Made by a program: the position numbers and the translations under genes
Notes under the pieces: model-generated
Told to the model about the DNA's origin: nothing
Database searches by the model: none
The model's input: only the letters and a program-made list of their open reading frames with translations
Assembly (NCBI GenBank): GCA_015056905.1
Contig: SVFI01000005.1
Coordinates: forward strand, 1-64,000
Source: Lachnospiraceae bacterium
Lineage (GTDB): Bacteria; Bacillota; Clostridia; Lachnospirales; Lachnospiraceae
DNA length: 64,000 nucleotides
Direction of reading: 5' to 3'
Part shown: in pieces, positions 33,700 through 43,327 of the stretch
How the letters are laid out: each line of letters begins with the position of its first letter
Position numbering within the stretch: the first letter of the stretch is position 1

Positions 33700-34239
33700 A
33701 TGACAACCATCGTACTCGACGCCGGCCACGGCGGTTATGACTTTGGAGCAACCTTCGGCGGAAGACGTGAAAAAGATGACGTACTTGCACTCACTCTCGC
33801 CGTCGGTCAGATTCTCTCTCAAAATCCGGACCTGAATGTGCTTTATACAAGAGAGGGGGATATTTACGAATCCCCTTCGCAAAAAGCGGCCGAGGCAAAT
33901 TCTGCCGCAGCCGATTTATTTATCTCTATTCACCGCAATTCCACTCCGGTACCGGAATCTTATTCCGGAGTTGAAACGCTTGTCTATTCCGATTCGGGAA
34001 CCGCCGGTATACTGGCCAGAAATATCGACCGGGAACTGGAGAACATCGGCCTTGCCAATCTCGGCATTACCGAGCGCACGAATCTCGCAGTTCTCTCCCG
34101 CACAAACATGCCCGCCGTACTTTTAGAAATCGGATACATCAACACCGCTGCCGACAATACCTTTTTTGACCGAAACTTTAACGAAATTGCGCAGGCGATT
34201 GCCAACGGCATTGAAGCTACCGTGTCAGATCTTTTATAA
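33700..34239 (+). CDS. N-acetylmuramoyl-L-alanine amidase, amidase_3 type, without signal peptide
   Basis: The minimal 179-residue catalytic domain has the zinc ligands of amidase_3: His in LDAGHGGYDFGA, Glu in GRREKD, His in LFISIHRNS, and catalytic Glu in AVLLEIGYIN. It lacks signal peptide and wall-binding domains from the ATG at 33700, although the frame is open further upstream. Such lone domains may act inside the cell, at sporulation, or be released on lysis. It is divergent from the small membrane gene and its 3' end overlaps tcdA by 23 bases. Confidence 0.88.
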   Translation: MTTIVLDAGHGGYDFGATFGGRREKDDVLALTLAVGQILSQNPDLNVLYTREGDIYESPSQKAAEANSAAADLFISIHRNSTPVPESYSGVETLVYSDSGTAGILARNIDRELENIGLANLGITERTNLAVLSRTNMPAVLLEIGYINTAADNTFFDRNFNEIAQAIANGIEATVSDLL

Positions 34240-34927
34240 CTTCGGAAGCAGCGACGAGGCCTGCCACAGACGGAACAAATGCAACAGAGCCCGGAGCTTT
34301 TTTCCGGCTCTGCCCGTCCGGCTGCGCCTCAAACAGCGGAGTTTTCGCCTCCTCTTTGGAATAGACCACTTTAACGTCACTGATCCCCCTCTTTTTCAGT
34401 TCCCTTCGCATCACCTTGGCAAGCGGACAGACGCTCGTCCGGGAAATATTCGCCACCTCAAACTTTGTCGGGTCCAGCTTATTTCCCGCTCCCATTGCGC
34501 TGATGACAGGAACCCCTGCCTTTTTTGCCCGCTCAATAATCTCAAGCTTAGCCGTTACAGTATCCACCGCATCTACCACATAGTCATACTCCTCAAAACA
34601 AAATGTATCCGCATTTTCCGGCAGGAAAAAGCAATCGCGCACACACACGTCCGCTTCCGGATGAATCGAAAGGATTCTTTCCTTCATGACCTCTGCCTTG
34701 TTTTTTCCTATCGTGTCCGTCGTTGCAATAATCTGACGGTTTATGTTCGTCACACTGACCGTATCATGATCTACGAGTACAAATGCACCGATTCCCGTGC
34801 GCGCAAGTGCCTCGGCAACATAACCGCCGACACCGCCGATACCGAAAATCGCCACTCTTTTCATTGCCAGATGCTCCACCTGCTCTCTTCCAAGCAGCAT
34901 GGCACTCCTCTCAAAATATTCACTCAT
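34217..34927 (-). CDS. tcdA: tRNA threonylcarbamoyladenosine dehydratase
   Basis: ThiF/E1-like enzyme that cyclises t6A37 to ct6A in tRNA. It shows the ATP-binding loop AIFGIGGVGGYVAEALARTG, DHDTVSVTNINRQ, DAVDTVTAKLEI, and AMGAGNKLDP. 236 residues. The start MSEYFERSAML overlaps the end of the upstream phosphopantetheinyl transferase gene by 8 bases. Confidence 0.93.
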   Translation of the reverse strand: MSEYFERSAMLLGREQVEHLAMKRVAIFGIGGVGGYVAEALARTGIGAFVLVDHDTVSVTNINRQIIATTDTIGKNKAEVMKERILSIHPEADVCVRDCFFLPENADTFCFEEYDYVVDAVDTVTAKLEIIERAKKAGVPVISAMGAGNKLDPTKFEVANISRTSVCPLAKVMRRELKKRGISDVKVVYSKEEAKTPLFEAQPDGQSRKKAPGSVAFVPSVAGLVAASEVIKDLTR

Positions 34928-35642
34928 GAAACAATTCTCCTTCATCCACAAGAATCAACTGCCTGCTTGGCCCCTCCGGTTCTAAATACCATGCGACCGC
35001 CCATGCATACTCTTCTTCCAGTATGCCCTGCCACAATTCGGTATTGTTCTTCACATTCTCAAGAAGCTGTCCGATTCCGCGGCCGCTCAATTTCGCCTCC
35101 GCCTCCTTTGCCGCCCAGCCAGATGCAAAACATATCTCCCGCGACATCTCATCCTCTCCGCAAGCATCCAGACGATGTTTTTCCTCCTGCGAAAAACATC
35201 GCCGTACCAAACTTTCCCGGACACGCGTCACCTTCTGGATATCCGCGCCGACTTCTCTGTCAGCCATTGCGCAGATGACGTAATTCCCTGAGTGGGATAA
35301 GTTAAAAAAAATCGGCTCCGCTCCGTCCTTAAATATAAAATAAGGTTTTCCGTTTTTACCCGATTTTATCTCCGGCATTTCATCCTCACTCAAAAAATCG
35401 GTTCCTGCTTCCGACGCATAGCCAAAAGAGTTAGCTCGCGCTAACTCTTTTTTGTTATCTGATTTGAACTTTTTGTATGCATATTCAAGCAGCAATCCCG
35501 CTGCAATACATCTTGCCTTATCCCCCTGCATTTTCAATGTATCCGCTTTGTTTCTGCGTCCCTCTGCAGAACGCAAATAGCAATCCATGAAACACGCCTC
35601 ATCCTGTAGCGGCAAAATATTCACTGCATAAAGCTGTATCAT
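34920..35642 (-). CDS. 4'-phosphopantetheinyl transferase superfamily protein
   Basis: Sfp-type enzyme that attaches the phosphopantetheine arm to carrier proteins. Magnesium and CoA motifs are present: NLSHSGNYV, GADIQKV and the WAAKEAEAKLSGRGIG motif. 240 residues from the ATG at 35642, with AGAGG upstream. The usual Clostridia AcpS is not seen, so the carrier-protein partner (primary or secondary metabolism) is unknown. An odd feature is a perfect 12-bp hairpin within the coding sequence (35424-35451). Confidence 0.85.
   Translation of the reverse strand: MIQLYAVNILPLQDEACFMDCYLRSAEGRRNKADTLKMQGDKARCIAAGLLLEYAYKKFKSDNKKELARANSFGYASEAGTDFLSEDEMPEIKSGKNGKPYFIFKDGAEPIFFNLSHSGNYVICAMADREVGADIQKVTRVRESLVRRCFSQEEKHRLDACGEDEMSREICFASGWAAKEAEAKLSGRGIGQLLENVKNNTELWQGILEEEYAWAVAWYLEPEGPSRQLILVDEGELFHE
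35424..35451. repeat. Perfect 12-bp inverted repeat inside the phosphopantetheinyl transferase gene
   Basis: AAAAGAGTTAGC and GCTAACTCTTTT flank a four-base loop, with two more T residues after it on the plus strand. It is terminator-shaped but lies within codons for KKELARANSF. Confidence 0.7.
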
Positions 35643-35653
35643 ACTCAAACCTC

Positions 35654-37468
35654 TTATTCCCCATCCTCTGCCTTATCTGTCTCCTCCGGCTTCGTAATGG
35701 AAATGCAAAGTTCCTCAAGCTGGGTATCATCTACCACGTTCGGTGCTTCTGACATCAGACAGGAAGCATCTTTCACTTTCGGGAACGCCATAACTTCACG
35801 GATACTCTCCGCTTTCACAAGGAGCATAACCATACGATCAAGACCGTAAGCAAGTCCTGCATGCGGCGGAACACCGTACTTAAATGCGCTCAAAAGGAAA
35901 CCAAAACGATCCCATGCTTCTTCTTTCTGAATACCGATAACTTCGAACATTTTTTCCTGCACGTCATCCTGATGAATTCTGACAGAACCGCCACCGAGTT
36001 CAACACCGTTTAATACAATGTCGTACGCTTTGGCACGAACTCGTCCCGGATCAGAATCAATATACTGCCAGTCTTCTTCCATCGGCATAGTGAACGGATG
36101 GTGAACCGCTACAAAACGGTTGTCATCCTCGTCCCACTCAAGAAGCGGAAATTCTGTAATCCAAAGGAAATTGAATTTACTTTCATCAATAAGCTCAAGC
36201 TTACGCGCCAAATCAAGACGCAGTGCACCGAGCACATTCCACACAATTTTATTCTTATCTGCCGCAAAGAGAAGAAGGTCTCCCGGTTCACCGTCCATAG
36301 CAGCCACGAGATTTTTCAGTTCATCTTCTGTCATGAATTTGGCAAAGGATGATTTGTACGTGCCATCCGGAAGTACCGCAAGATAAGCAAGGCCTTTCGC
36401 TCCGTTACCTTTTGCTGCATCCACAAGAGCATCAATTTTCTTACGAGGCATTTCTGCCTGTCCTTTTGCATTGATACCGCGCACGGAACCACCGTTTTCA
36501 AGCGCACCCGTAAATACCGCAAAACCGCAGTCTTTTACAACATCCGAAACATCCACAAGTTCCATTCCGAAACGTGTATCCGGTTTGTCAGAACCATAAC
36601 GGTCCATTGCTTCCTGCCATGGCATTCTCGGAAGCGGAAGCTGTACATCAAGTCCGATCGCTTCCTTGCAAACATGCTGAATGAGTCTTTCATTTACATC
36701 AATCACATCTTCCTCATCCACGAAGGAAAGCTCCATATCAATCTGTGTAAACTCAGGCTGTCTGTCCGCACGAAGATCCTCGTCACGGAAACATTTTGCA
36801 ATCTGGATATAGCGGTCGTAACCGGAACACATCAATAGCTGTTTGAACAGCTGCGGTGACTGCGGGAGCGCATAAAAATTACCCGGATGTACACGGCTCG
36901 GTACAAGGTAATCTCTTGCTCCTTCCGGCGTTGATTTATTTAAAATCGGTGTTTCTATTTCCAAAAATCCTTCGTTTGCCATAAACGCACGCACTTCCGT
37001 ACAGATTTTGCTTCGAAGGATGAGATTGCGCTGTAAATCCGGTCTGCGGAGATCCAGATATCTGTATTTTAAACGCATCTCTTCTTTTGTCTTGCTGTTC
37101 TCCTCAATCGGGAACGGCGGTGTTTCTGCTTCGGAGAGAATACGAATCTGCTCTGCAATAATTTCGATATCTCCCGTTGCAAGATTTTCATTGACTGCGC
37201 CGGCTCTCTTTTCTACCTTACCGACAACTGCAACAACGAACTCACTTCTTAATTTTTCTGCCTTTACAAAATTTTCGCTTCCACATTTATCTTCCTCAAA
37301 AATAAGCTGCAAAATACCGCTTCTGTCACGAAGATCGACAAAGATGATGCCACCTTTGTTTCTCTGCTTTGCAACCCAACCCATTACAGTAACGGTCTGC
37401 CCGATATTCGCTGCAGATACTTCCGTACATCTATGGGTTCTTTTTAATCCCTGCATTGATTCTGCCAT
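35654..37468 (-). CDS. aspS: Aspartyl-tRNA synthetase, bacterial type
   Basis: Class II synthetase charging tRNA(Asp). At 604 residues it has the bacterial layout: N-terminal OB fold (VTVMGWVAKQRNKGGIIFVDLRDRSG), catalytic core with motif 2 (FRDEDLRADRQPEFTQID), the inserted GAD domain (about 290-420) and motif 3 (GLAYGLDRMVML). It lacks no visible motif. It follows hisS by 16 bases; a hisS-aspS operon is standard in Firmicutes. No T-box was seen ahead of the pair. Confidence 0.96.
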   Translation of the reverse strand: MAESMQGLKRTHRCTEVSAANIGQTVTVMGWVAKQRNKGGIIFVDLRDRSGILQLIFEEDKCGSENFVKAEKLRSEFVVAVVGKVEKRAGAVNENLATGDIEIIAEQIRILSEAETPPFPIEENSKTKEEMRLKYRYLDLRRPDLQRNLILRSKICTEVRAFMANEGFLEIETPILNKSTPEGARDYLVPSRVHPGNFYALPQSPQLFKQLLMCSGYDRYIQIAKCFRDEDLRADRQPEFTQIDMELSFVDEEDVIDVNERLIQHVCKEAIGLDVQLPLPRMPWQEAMDRYGSDKPDTRFGMELVDVSDVVKDCGFAVFTGALENGGSVRGINAKGQAEMPRKKIDALVDAAKGNGAKGLAYLAVLPDGTYKSSFAKFMTEDELKNLVAAMDGEPGDLLLFAADKNKIVWNVLGALRLDLARKLELIDESKFNFLWITEFPLLEWDEDDNRFVAVHHPFTMPMEEDWQYIDSDPGRVRAKAYDIVLNGVELGGGSVRIHQDDVQEKMFEVIGIQKEEAWDRFGFLLSAFKYGVPPHAGLAYGLDRMVMLLVKAESIREVMAFPKVKDASCLMSEAPNVVDDTQLEELCISITKPEETDKAEDGE

Positions 37469-37484
37469 ATCTTAATCCTCCTGC

Positions 37485-38747
37485 TTAGTTTTTCAAAGCC
37501 TCTCTATAGAAATCCTTGAACTCGGTATAACCTTCTTTGGTAAGCTGTTCCTTCTGGAACTTTTTATTTTTGTTCATGCGCACGAGCAGAACCTGCCATC
37601 CTTCTTTACGGAGCTGCTGTGCCTCTTTGATAACCTCGGAAAGTCTCTCGCCTGCAATTCCTTTTTCCACAAGAAATGCCACCTTTTCTCCGCTGCCCGG
37701 AACCTTGAATCCCTGATCCATCAGAATGGTAATGATACGTTCAAAACCGATGGAAAATCCACAGGCAGGAGTATCTTTTCCTGTAAATTTGCCGACCATC
37801 TTATCATAGCGTCCGCCACCGGCAACACTGCTTCCGAAATCCGGCATTTCAATCTCAAAGATGGTACCTGTATAGTAAGACATACCGCGGACAAGTGTCG
37901 GGTCGAATACAATTTCAAAATCATCCGTCACCGCTGCAGAAACACTGTCTTTGATTTCTGCAAGACTCTCAGCTACGCCCTCCTCCAGATAATCACCGAG
38001 CTCTCCTGCCAAATATGCAATCGCGTCCTCTGCCGCCTGCATTCCGTTAAAAAGTGCAATATACTTGTCTACAGACTCAGCCGAAAATCCGTTGTTTAAC
38101 AAATCTTCCTTTACACCATCAATACCGATTTTGTCCATCTTGTCAAGAATGATGAACACGAGGTCAAACTGCTCCTCATCAAAACCGGAGTATGCTGCCA
38201 TTGCCTTTAAAATACGGCGCTCATTCAAACGCACCTTAAAATTGGAGAAACCGAGCTTTGCGAGCGTCGTTGTCGTTGCTAAAATCAGCTCAATCTCAGC
38301 CAGATTGCTCGGCTCACCGAGAATATCGATATCACACTGCATAAATTGGCGGAAACGTCCTTTCTGCGGACGGTCTGCTCTCCACACGTTTCCCATCTGC
38401 AAAGCCTTAAACGGACTCGGAAGTTCGTTCGCATGGTTTGCATAGTAACGGGAAAGCGGAAGCGTCAAATCATAACGGAGGCCCCCATCCACGAGATCAT
38501 TTTCCGTCTCGGCCGTCTCAAGATTTAATTTCTCTCCGCGTTTCAAAATTTTGAAAATAAGTTTTTCGTTTTCACCGCCCTGTTTGGAACAAAGATTTCC
38601 TATTGTTTCCACGCAAGGTGTTTCAATCGGGGTAAAACCGAACTTGCGATAATTCTCCTTAATCACACCCATGACATAGTCACGGATTTGCATCTCCTCC
38701 GGAAGAATATCTTTCATTCCGGTAACCGGTTTTTTATTCAGTGCCAT
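37485..38747 (-). CDS. hisS: Histidyl-tRNA synthetase
   Basis: Class II synthetase of 420 residues. Motif 1 region is GMKDILPEEM, motif 2 FKALQMGNVWRADRPQKGRFRQF, then the histidine-binding RGMSYYTGTIFEIE and GGGRYDKMVG, motif 3 GFSIGFERI, and a C-terminal anticodon-binding domain. Ahead of aspS; the hemZ gene upstream ends 88 bases before it. Confidence 0.96.
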   Translation of the reverse strand: MALNKKPVTGMKDILPEEMQIRDYVMGVIKENYRKFGFTPIETPCVETIGNLCSKQGGENEKLIFKILKRGEKLNLETAETENDLVDGGLRYDLTLPLSRYYANHANELPSPFKALQMGNVWRADRPQKGRFRQFMQCDIDILGEPSNLAEIELILATTTTLAKLGFSNFKVRLNERRILKAMAAYSGFDEEQFDLVFIILDKMDKIGIDGVKEDLLNNGFSAESVDKYIALFNGMQAAEDAIAYLAGELGDYLEEGVAESLAEIKDSVSAAVTDDFEIVFDPTLVRGMSYYTGTIFEIEMPDFGSSVAGGGRYDKMVGKFTGKDTPACGFSIGFERIITILMDQGFKVPGSGEKVAFLVEKGIAGERLSEVIKEAQQLRKEGWQVLLVRMNKNKKFQKEQLTKEGYTEFKDFYREALKN

Positions 38748-38835
38748 TGCAATTACCTTTTCTTTCTGTTTCTTTTATAAAAATATCCACTTGCCATTCT
38801 AACATCTATCCGCCGGATTGTAAACTTGAAATCCG

Positions 38836-40287
38836 CTAGGCAAAGAGCTCCCTCTTACGCTCTATCATTTCCGGAAGCTTTTCAATATACAACCCTACAT
38901 CCTTCACATTATCACATCGCTCAATTCTTCCGTCAGGAAACACTCGTTTCGTGATGGAACCGGCGCCGAGCGCGACTATCGTCTGCACCTCTTCCATAAT
39001 CAGAATATTGTAAATGCCCGCCTTACCTTCCTTTGCATAGCCGACGTTTTCAAAATTGCCGGACATATTTTTCTGGCGATACAGATAATACGGAACCATT
39101 CCCATCTGCGACGCCCCCTCACTTGCAATCCGCATAGTTGCATCCGTATTAACGAGCATATCCATACCGTTCTCCTCGATGAACTGACGAAGTTTTGAGG
39201 CTCGTTTGACCGCGAGCGAATGCACTGTCAGACTATCCGGAGCGAGCTCACATATCTTGTCAATGGTCGCCTGCACATCCGTTTCCTTTTCTCCCGGAAG
39301 CCCCAAAATGATATCCATATTGATATTGTCAAATCCGCATTCCCTTGCAAGCTGATATGCATCAATGGTCTGCGCAGCCGTCGCCGCTCTTCCGATGCTG
39401 CGGAGCGTCTCTTCCTTCATCGTCTGAGGATTGACGGAAATACGGCTGACACCATGTCTATAAAGTACCTCCAGCTTTTCTCTTGTTATACTGTCGGCTC
39501 TTCCTGCTTCCACCGTAAATTCCTGTACCGTCGAAAAATCAAACTGCTCTTTTAACGCACAAATTAATCTGTCGAGTTGCTGCGGCAAAAGCGTCGTCGG
39601 AGTTCCTCCTCCGATGTACACCGTATCAAGAATCTTTCCTTCCATAATACGGGCTGTTTCTTTCATCTCCTCTATCACACAATCAATATATCGTTCCACC
39701 CGGTCTCTGTGTACACCAATCGGATAGGACGTAAACGAGCAGTACAGACAGGTGGACGGACAAAACGGAATTCCGATATATAAACTATACCCGTCTTTAT
39801 AGTGGAGTGTCGAAAGTATCTGTCTCTCCCTCTGTGCGATGTCGTAGGCAAGTTCCGTCTTTTCCCTGCTCACAAAATGCTCCTGCTCAAACACGCGGAA
39901 TACTTCTTCCTTCGAAGCGCCGTCATCCAGCATTCCCATCGCAATCTTCGTCGGACGGATTCCCGTAAGATTTCCCCACGGTAACTCTTTCCCGCACACC
40001 TTGGAAAGACATTGATAAAAGAAACGCTTAAATTCATTTTTTCTACCGTCTTCCGGCTCTGTCCATCTATGCGTTTGGCTATGAGCGCCCGAAAAGGAAA
40101 CCGTCACCTCCTCTGCGCTGACGGTAATTTCCGCAACTTCCTGTGCCGGCTCACACACTCCCTTTTCGCGCATCACTTCCTCGCGCTCCGGTGTCATCAC
40201 TTTGACCGTGCGCTCCGGATAAAACGCTTTCACAAGTGAATGAATATCATATTCCCATTTGGGTTCATTTATTTTTACGAGTAACAT
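38836..40287 (-). CDS. hemZ: Coproporphyrinogen dehydrogenase-like radical SAM protein HemZ
   Basis: The radical SAM motif is CPSTCLYCSF within YIGIPFCPSTCLYCSFTSYP, and the SAM region includes YIGGGTPTTL. Both fit the HemN/HemZ family. HemZ-type proteins are named for oxygen-independent coproporphyrinogen III oxidation, but many family members lack that activity or act on heme, so the reaction is uncertain here. 483 residues, with an N-terminal region before the radical SAM barrel, typical of Clostridia HemZ. It starts 9 bases after the MBL hydrolase ends. Confidence 0.85.
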   Translation of the reverse strand: MLLVKINEPKWEYDIHSLVKAFYPERTVKVMTPEREEVMREKGVCEPAQEVAEITVSAEEVTVSFSGAHSQTHRWTEPEDGRKNEFKRFFYQCLSKVCGKELPWGNLTGIRPTKIAMGMLDDGASKEEVFRVFEQEHFVSREKTELAYDIAQRERQILSTLHYKDGYSLYIGIPFCPSTCLYCSFTSYPIGVHRDRVERYIDCVIEEMKETARIMEGKILDTVYIGGGTPTTLLPQQLDRLICALKEQFDFSTVQEFTVEAGRADSITREKLEVLYRHGVSRISVNPQTMKEETLRSIGRAATAAQTIDAYQLARECGFDNINMDIILGLPGEKETDVQATIDKICELAPDSLTVHSLAVKRASKLRQFIEENGMDMLVNTDATMRIASEGASQMGMVPYYLYRQKNMSGNFENVGYAKEGKAGIYNILIMEEVQTIVALGAGSITKRVFPDGRIERCDNVKDVGLYIEKLPEMIERKRELFA

Positions 40288-40296
40288 AGAATTCTC

Positions 40297-40920
40297 CTAC
40301 TGCACGAACGGATTATACATCTTTTCATGTCTGATGGTTGTCGCATCATTATGTCCCGGATATACTTTTACATCATCCGGAAGGACGAACAGTTTTTCCT
40401 TAATAGAGCGCACAATCGCAGAAGTACTTCCCGTCGGAAAATCGGTTCTTCCGGTCGACTCCAAAAAGAGCGTGTCTCCGCTGATAAGCATTCCTGCCCC
40501 CTCAAAGTAATAGCAACAACTTCCTATGGTATGGCCCGGCGTCGCTATCATTTTAAAGGTCATACCTGCGATAGTTGTTTCCTCGCCATCCTTTAAATAC
40601 ACATCCGGATCAATGGTACATCTGCGTCCGAACATCGTCGAAAGATTGACATCCGGATTTTCGCAAAGTTCTCTCTCCGCTTCACAGGCATAAATTTTTG
40701 CTCCCGAAAGCTCACGCAATTTCTCCGCACTTCCGATATGGTCATAATGCGCATGTGTCAGCAAAATACCTGCCACGATAAATCCGGCTTCTGTCAGTTT
40801 GTCATAAATGCCTTCCCCATGGTCTGCAGGGTCAACAAAAATAACCTCATTTTTTCCTTCTTCATACAAAAAATAACAATTTGTCTGACATACGCCCGAC
40901 ACAATTCTTCCTATTTTCAT
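40297..40920 (-). CDS. MBL-fold metal hydrolase, glyoxalase II-like
   Basis: The metallo-beta-lactamase motif HAHYDH in LLTHAHYDHIG is intact, with the further ligands ATPGHTIGS, SGDTLF and YPGHNDAT. A small 207-residue domain of this kind often hydrolyses thioesters such as S-lactoylglutathione analogues, but the substrate is unknown. The start is ATG at 40920 (GGAGG five bases upstream), directly after the relA terminator. In Firmicutes this gene commonly sits between relA and hemZ. Confidence 0.88.
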   Translation of the reverse strand: MKIGRIVSGVCQTNCYFLYEEGKNEVIFVDPADHGEGIYDKLTEAGFIVAGILLTHAHYDHIGSAEKLRELSGAKIYACEAERELCENPDVNLSTMFGRRCTIDPDVYLKDGEETTIAGMTFKMIATPGHTIGSCCYYFEGAGMLISGDTLFLESTGRTDFPTGSTSAIVRSIKEKLFVLPDDVKVYPGHNDATTIRHEKMYNPFVQ

Positions 40921-40935
40921 CATTACCTCCGTTCC

Positions 40936-40964
40936 CGAAAAAACGGGGTGAGAATCACCCCGTT
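40936..40964 (-). terminator. Terminator overlapping the relA stop codon
   Basis: AACGGGGTGA (40942-40951) and TCACCCCGTT (40955-40964) form a 10-bp stem with a three-base loop and six T residues on the minus strand. The relA TGA stop is inside the stem. Confidence 0.85.
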
Positions 40965-43276
40965 GTTCGCTCAATACTTACTACACTTTCTACATTGCTC
41001 AGCTTATCAATAATACGATTCAATTCGTTCTTTGAACTGATTTCAAACGAAACAGACATGGACGCCAATCCTTTTTTGCTGACACGCGTATTCAGACTCA
41101 AAATATCGATATTCTTCTCGGTCAATGCCTTTGACACATCTGCCAAAAGTCCGTTTCTGTTGTTCGCATAAATCGTTATATCGGCAAAATATCTGCCGTT
41201 TCCTGCAATGCTTTCCTCCTGCCATTCCGCATCAATCAGACGCGTCCTGTCAATCTCAGGCAGGTTCATCACATTGACACAATCCGTTCTGTGGATGGAA
41301 ATACCTCTTCCTCTTGTCACAAAACCGACAATCTCATCCCCAGGCACCGGAGAACAACACTTGGAGAAGCGCACTGCCACATCATCAATTCCCTTGACAA
41401 TAATACCATTCGCTGTCTTGGAACGCGGAAGCATCTGCTTGGCCGTAGCATTTTCCTCCACCTGCTTCATGACTTCCTCATCACTGACCATTCTCGGATG
41501 ATCCCTGTCATAAAGCTCCTTCATCTTATTGATAATCTGCCCCTCCTTCAAACCACCATGTCCGATGGCTGCAAGAAGCGCTTCCCAATCATGGAAACCG
41601 AATTTCCTCATCATGGATTCCATATATTCCGGACGCATAATCTGTGTCTGGTCAATGGATTTGGCTTTGCAGTATACAAGGAGAAGTTCTCTTCCCTTAA
41701 TAATATTTTCATCTTTATACTGCAGTTTAAACCACTGGTTAATTTTATTTTTGGCCTGCGTGGATTTTACAATCTTGAGCCAGTCACGGCTCGGACCGCT
41801 TGAATTCTGACTGGTTAAAATCTCCACACGGTCTCCGTTGTTAATCTCATAGTCAATCGATACAAGCTTACCGTTGATTCTGGCACCGACCATATGATTT
41901 CCTACTGCCGAATGCACGCTGTAGGCAAAATCAATCGGCGTTGAACCCGCCGGAAGTGTCTTGACATCTCCGGTCGGCGTAAAGCAATATACGCTGTCGG
42001 AAAACAAATCCAAATCGCTCTTTAACAGATTCATAAACTCTCTGTTGTCCGACATATCTCTCTGCCATTCCAGAATCTGCTTCAGCCATGAAAGCTTCTC
42101 TTCCTCCGACTCATTGGATTTCACCTTCTTGCCGTCAGAAGCCTCCTTGTATTTCCAGTGCGCAGCAATACCGTACTCTGCTGTTTTGTGCATCTCGTAT
42201 GTTCGTATCTGAATCTCAAACGGCTGACCGGCGGCTCCGATGAGCGTTGTGTGAAGTGACTGATACATATTTGCCTTCGGCATAGCAATATAATCCTTGA
42301 AACGCCCCGGAATCGGCTTGTAAATTTCATGAATCACACCGAGTGCCGCGTAACAGTCTTTCACGGAATCCACAATAATACGGACTGCAAACAGGTCGTA
42401 TATCTGGTCAATCGTCTTGTTTTGATTTTTCATCTTCTTATAGATACTGAAGAAATGTTTCACACGGCCGTCAATTTTAGCCTCAATGCCGGCATTTGCA
42501 ATATGTGCACCAACCTCATCGACAATTTCCTGCACGTATTGCTCTCTTTTGTTTTTGCGGACGGCAATTTTATCTACCAAATCGTAATACACATCCGGCT
42601 GCAAATATTTCAAGGAAAGGTCATCAAGTTCGACCTTTAATTTCATAATACCGAGTCTCTGGGCGATCGGCGCATAAATATCCATCGTCTCACGCGCTTT
42701 CTCCTGCTGTTTTTCCGGTTTCATATGTTTGAGTGTACGCATGTTATGCAGGCGGTCCGCCAGCTTGATGATGATTACACGGATATCCTTTGCCATGGCA
42801 AGAAACATCTTACGAAGATTTTCCGCCTGAACTTCCAGCTTGTCGCCTTCGTACTGGAGCTGACCGAGTTTGGTCACTCCGTCAACAAGAAGTGACACGT
42901 CATCACCGAACTGCTCGGTAATCTGTTCCTCGGTCATAATCGTATCTTCCACAACATCATGTAAAAGTCCCGCTACAATCGTCTCTTTATCCATTTCAAG
43001 TTCTGCCAGAATGATAGCAACACAAAGAGGGTGAATGATATATGGTTCACCCGATTTTCTTACCTGATTCTTATGTGCATCATCGGCAATTTCGTATGCT
43101 TTTTCAATCATGGAGATGTCATCGCTCGGATGATATTTCCGTACACGATCTATCAGTTCCTCATAGAGCTCCTTAGGCTCCTTAAATTCCGCCACTGCAC
43201 GGATATGTCCGTCATCAATGACAACCTCTGTTCTCTTTTTGGGAGCTGACTGTGTTTCTGCTGTCTTATTTTCCAT
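40955..43276 (-). CDS. relA: Bifunctional (p)ppGpp synthetase/hydrolase
   Basis: Rsh enzyme of the stringent response. It has an HD hydrolase domain (HPLCVAIILAEL; LLHDVVEDT), the synthetase domain (RIIVDSVKDCYAALGVIHEIYKP region), TGS (VYCFTPTGDVKTLPAGSTPIDFAY), zinc-finger-like and ACT domains. 773 residues from the ATG at 43276. Both activities should be present because the HD residues are intact. Its stop codon lies in the stem of a terminator. Confidence 0.95.
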   Translation of the reverse strand: MENKTAETQSAPKKRTEVVIDDGHIRAVAEFKEPKELYEELIDRVRKYHPSDDISMIEKAYEIADDAHKNQVRKSGEPYIIHPLCVAIILAELEMDKETIVAGLLHDVVEDTIMTEEQITEQFGDDVSLLVDGVTKLGQLQYEGDKLEVQAENLRKMFLAMAKDIRVIIIKLADRLHNMRTLKHMKPEKQQEKARETMDIYAPIAQRLGIMKLKVELDDLSLKYLQPDVYYDLVDKIAVRKNKREQYVQEIVDEVGAHIANAGIEAKIDGRVKHFFSIYKKMKNQNKTIDQIYDLFAVRIIVDSVKDCYAALGVIHEIYKPIPGRFKDYIAMPKANMYQSLHTTLIGAAGQPFEIQIRTYEMHKTAEYGIAAHWKYKEASDGKKVKSNESEEEKLSWLKQILEWQRDMSDNREFMNLLKSDLDLFSDSVYCFTPTGDVKTLPAGSTPIDFAYSVHSAVGNHMVGARINGKLVSIDYEINNGDRVEILTSQNSSGPSRDWLKIVKSTQAKNKINQWFKLQYKDENIIKGRELLLVYCKAKSIDQTQIMRPEYMESMMRKFGFHDWEALLAAIGHGGLKEGQIINKMKELYDRDHPRMVSDEEVMKQVEENATAKQMLPRSKTANGIIVKGIDDVAVRFSKCCSPVPGDEIVGFVTRGRGISIHRTDCVNVMNLPEIDRTRLIDAEWQEESIAGNGRYFADITIYANNRNGLLADVSKALTEKNIDILSLNTRVSKKGLASMSVSFEISSKNELNRIIDKLSNVESVVSIERTTG

Positions 43277-43327
43277 TGTCTCGCACACTCCGTTTTCATT
43301 CTTCGCCCATAATATAGCATTATATTA

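Noticed and set aside
38748..38835. T-box leader for hisS-aspS
   Set aside because: The gap is under 100 bases and no T-box sequence or specifier hairpin was seen.
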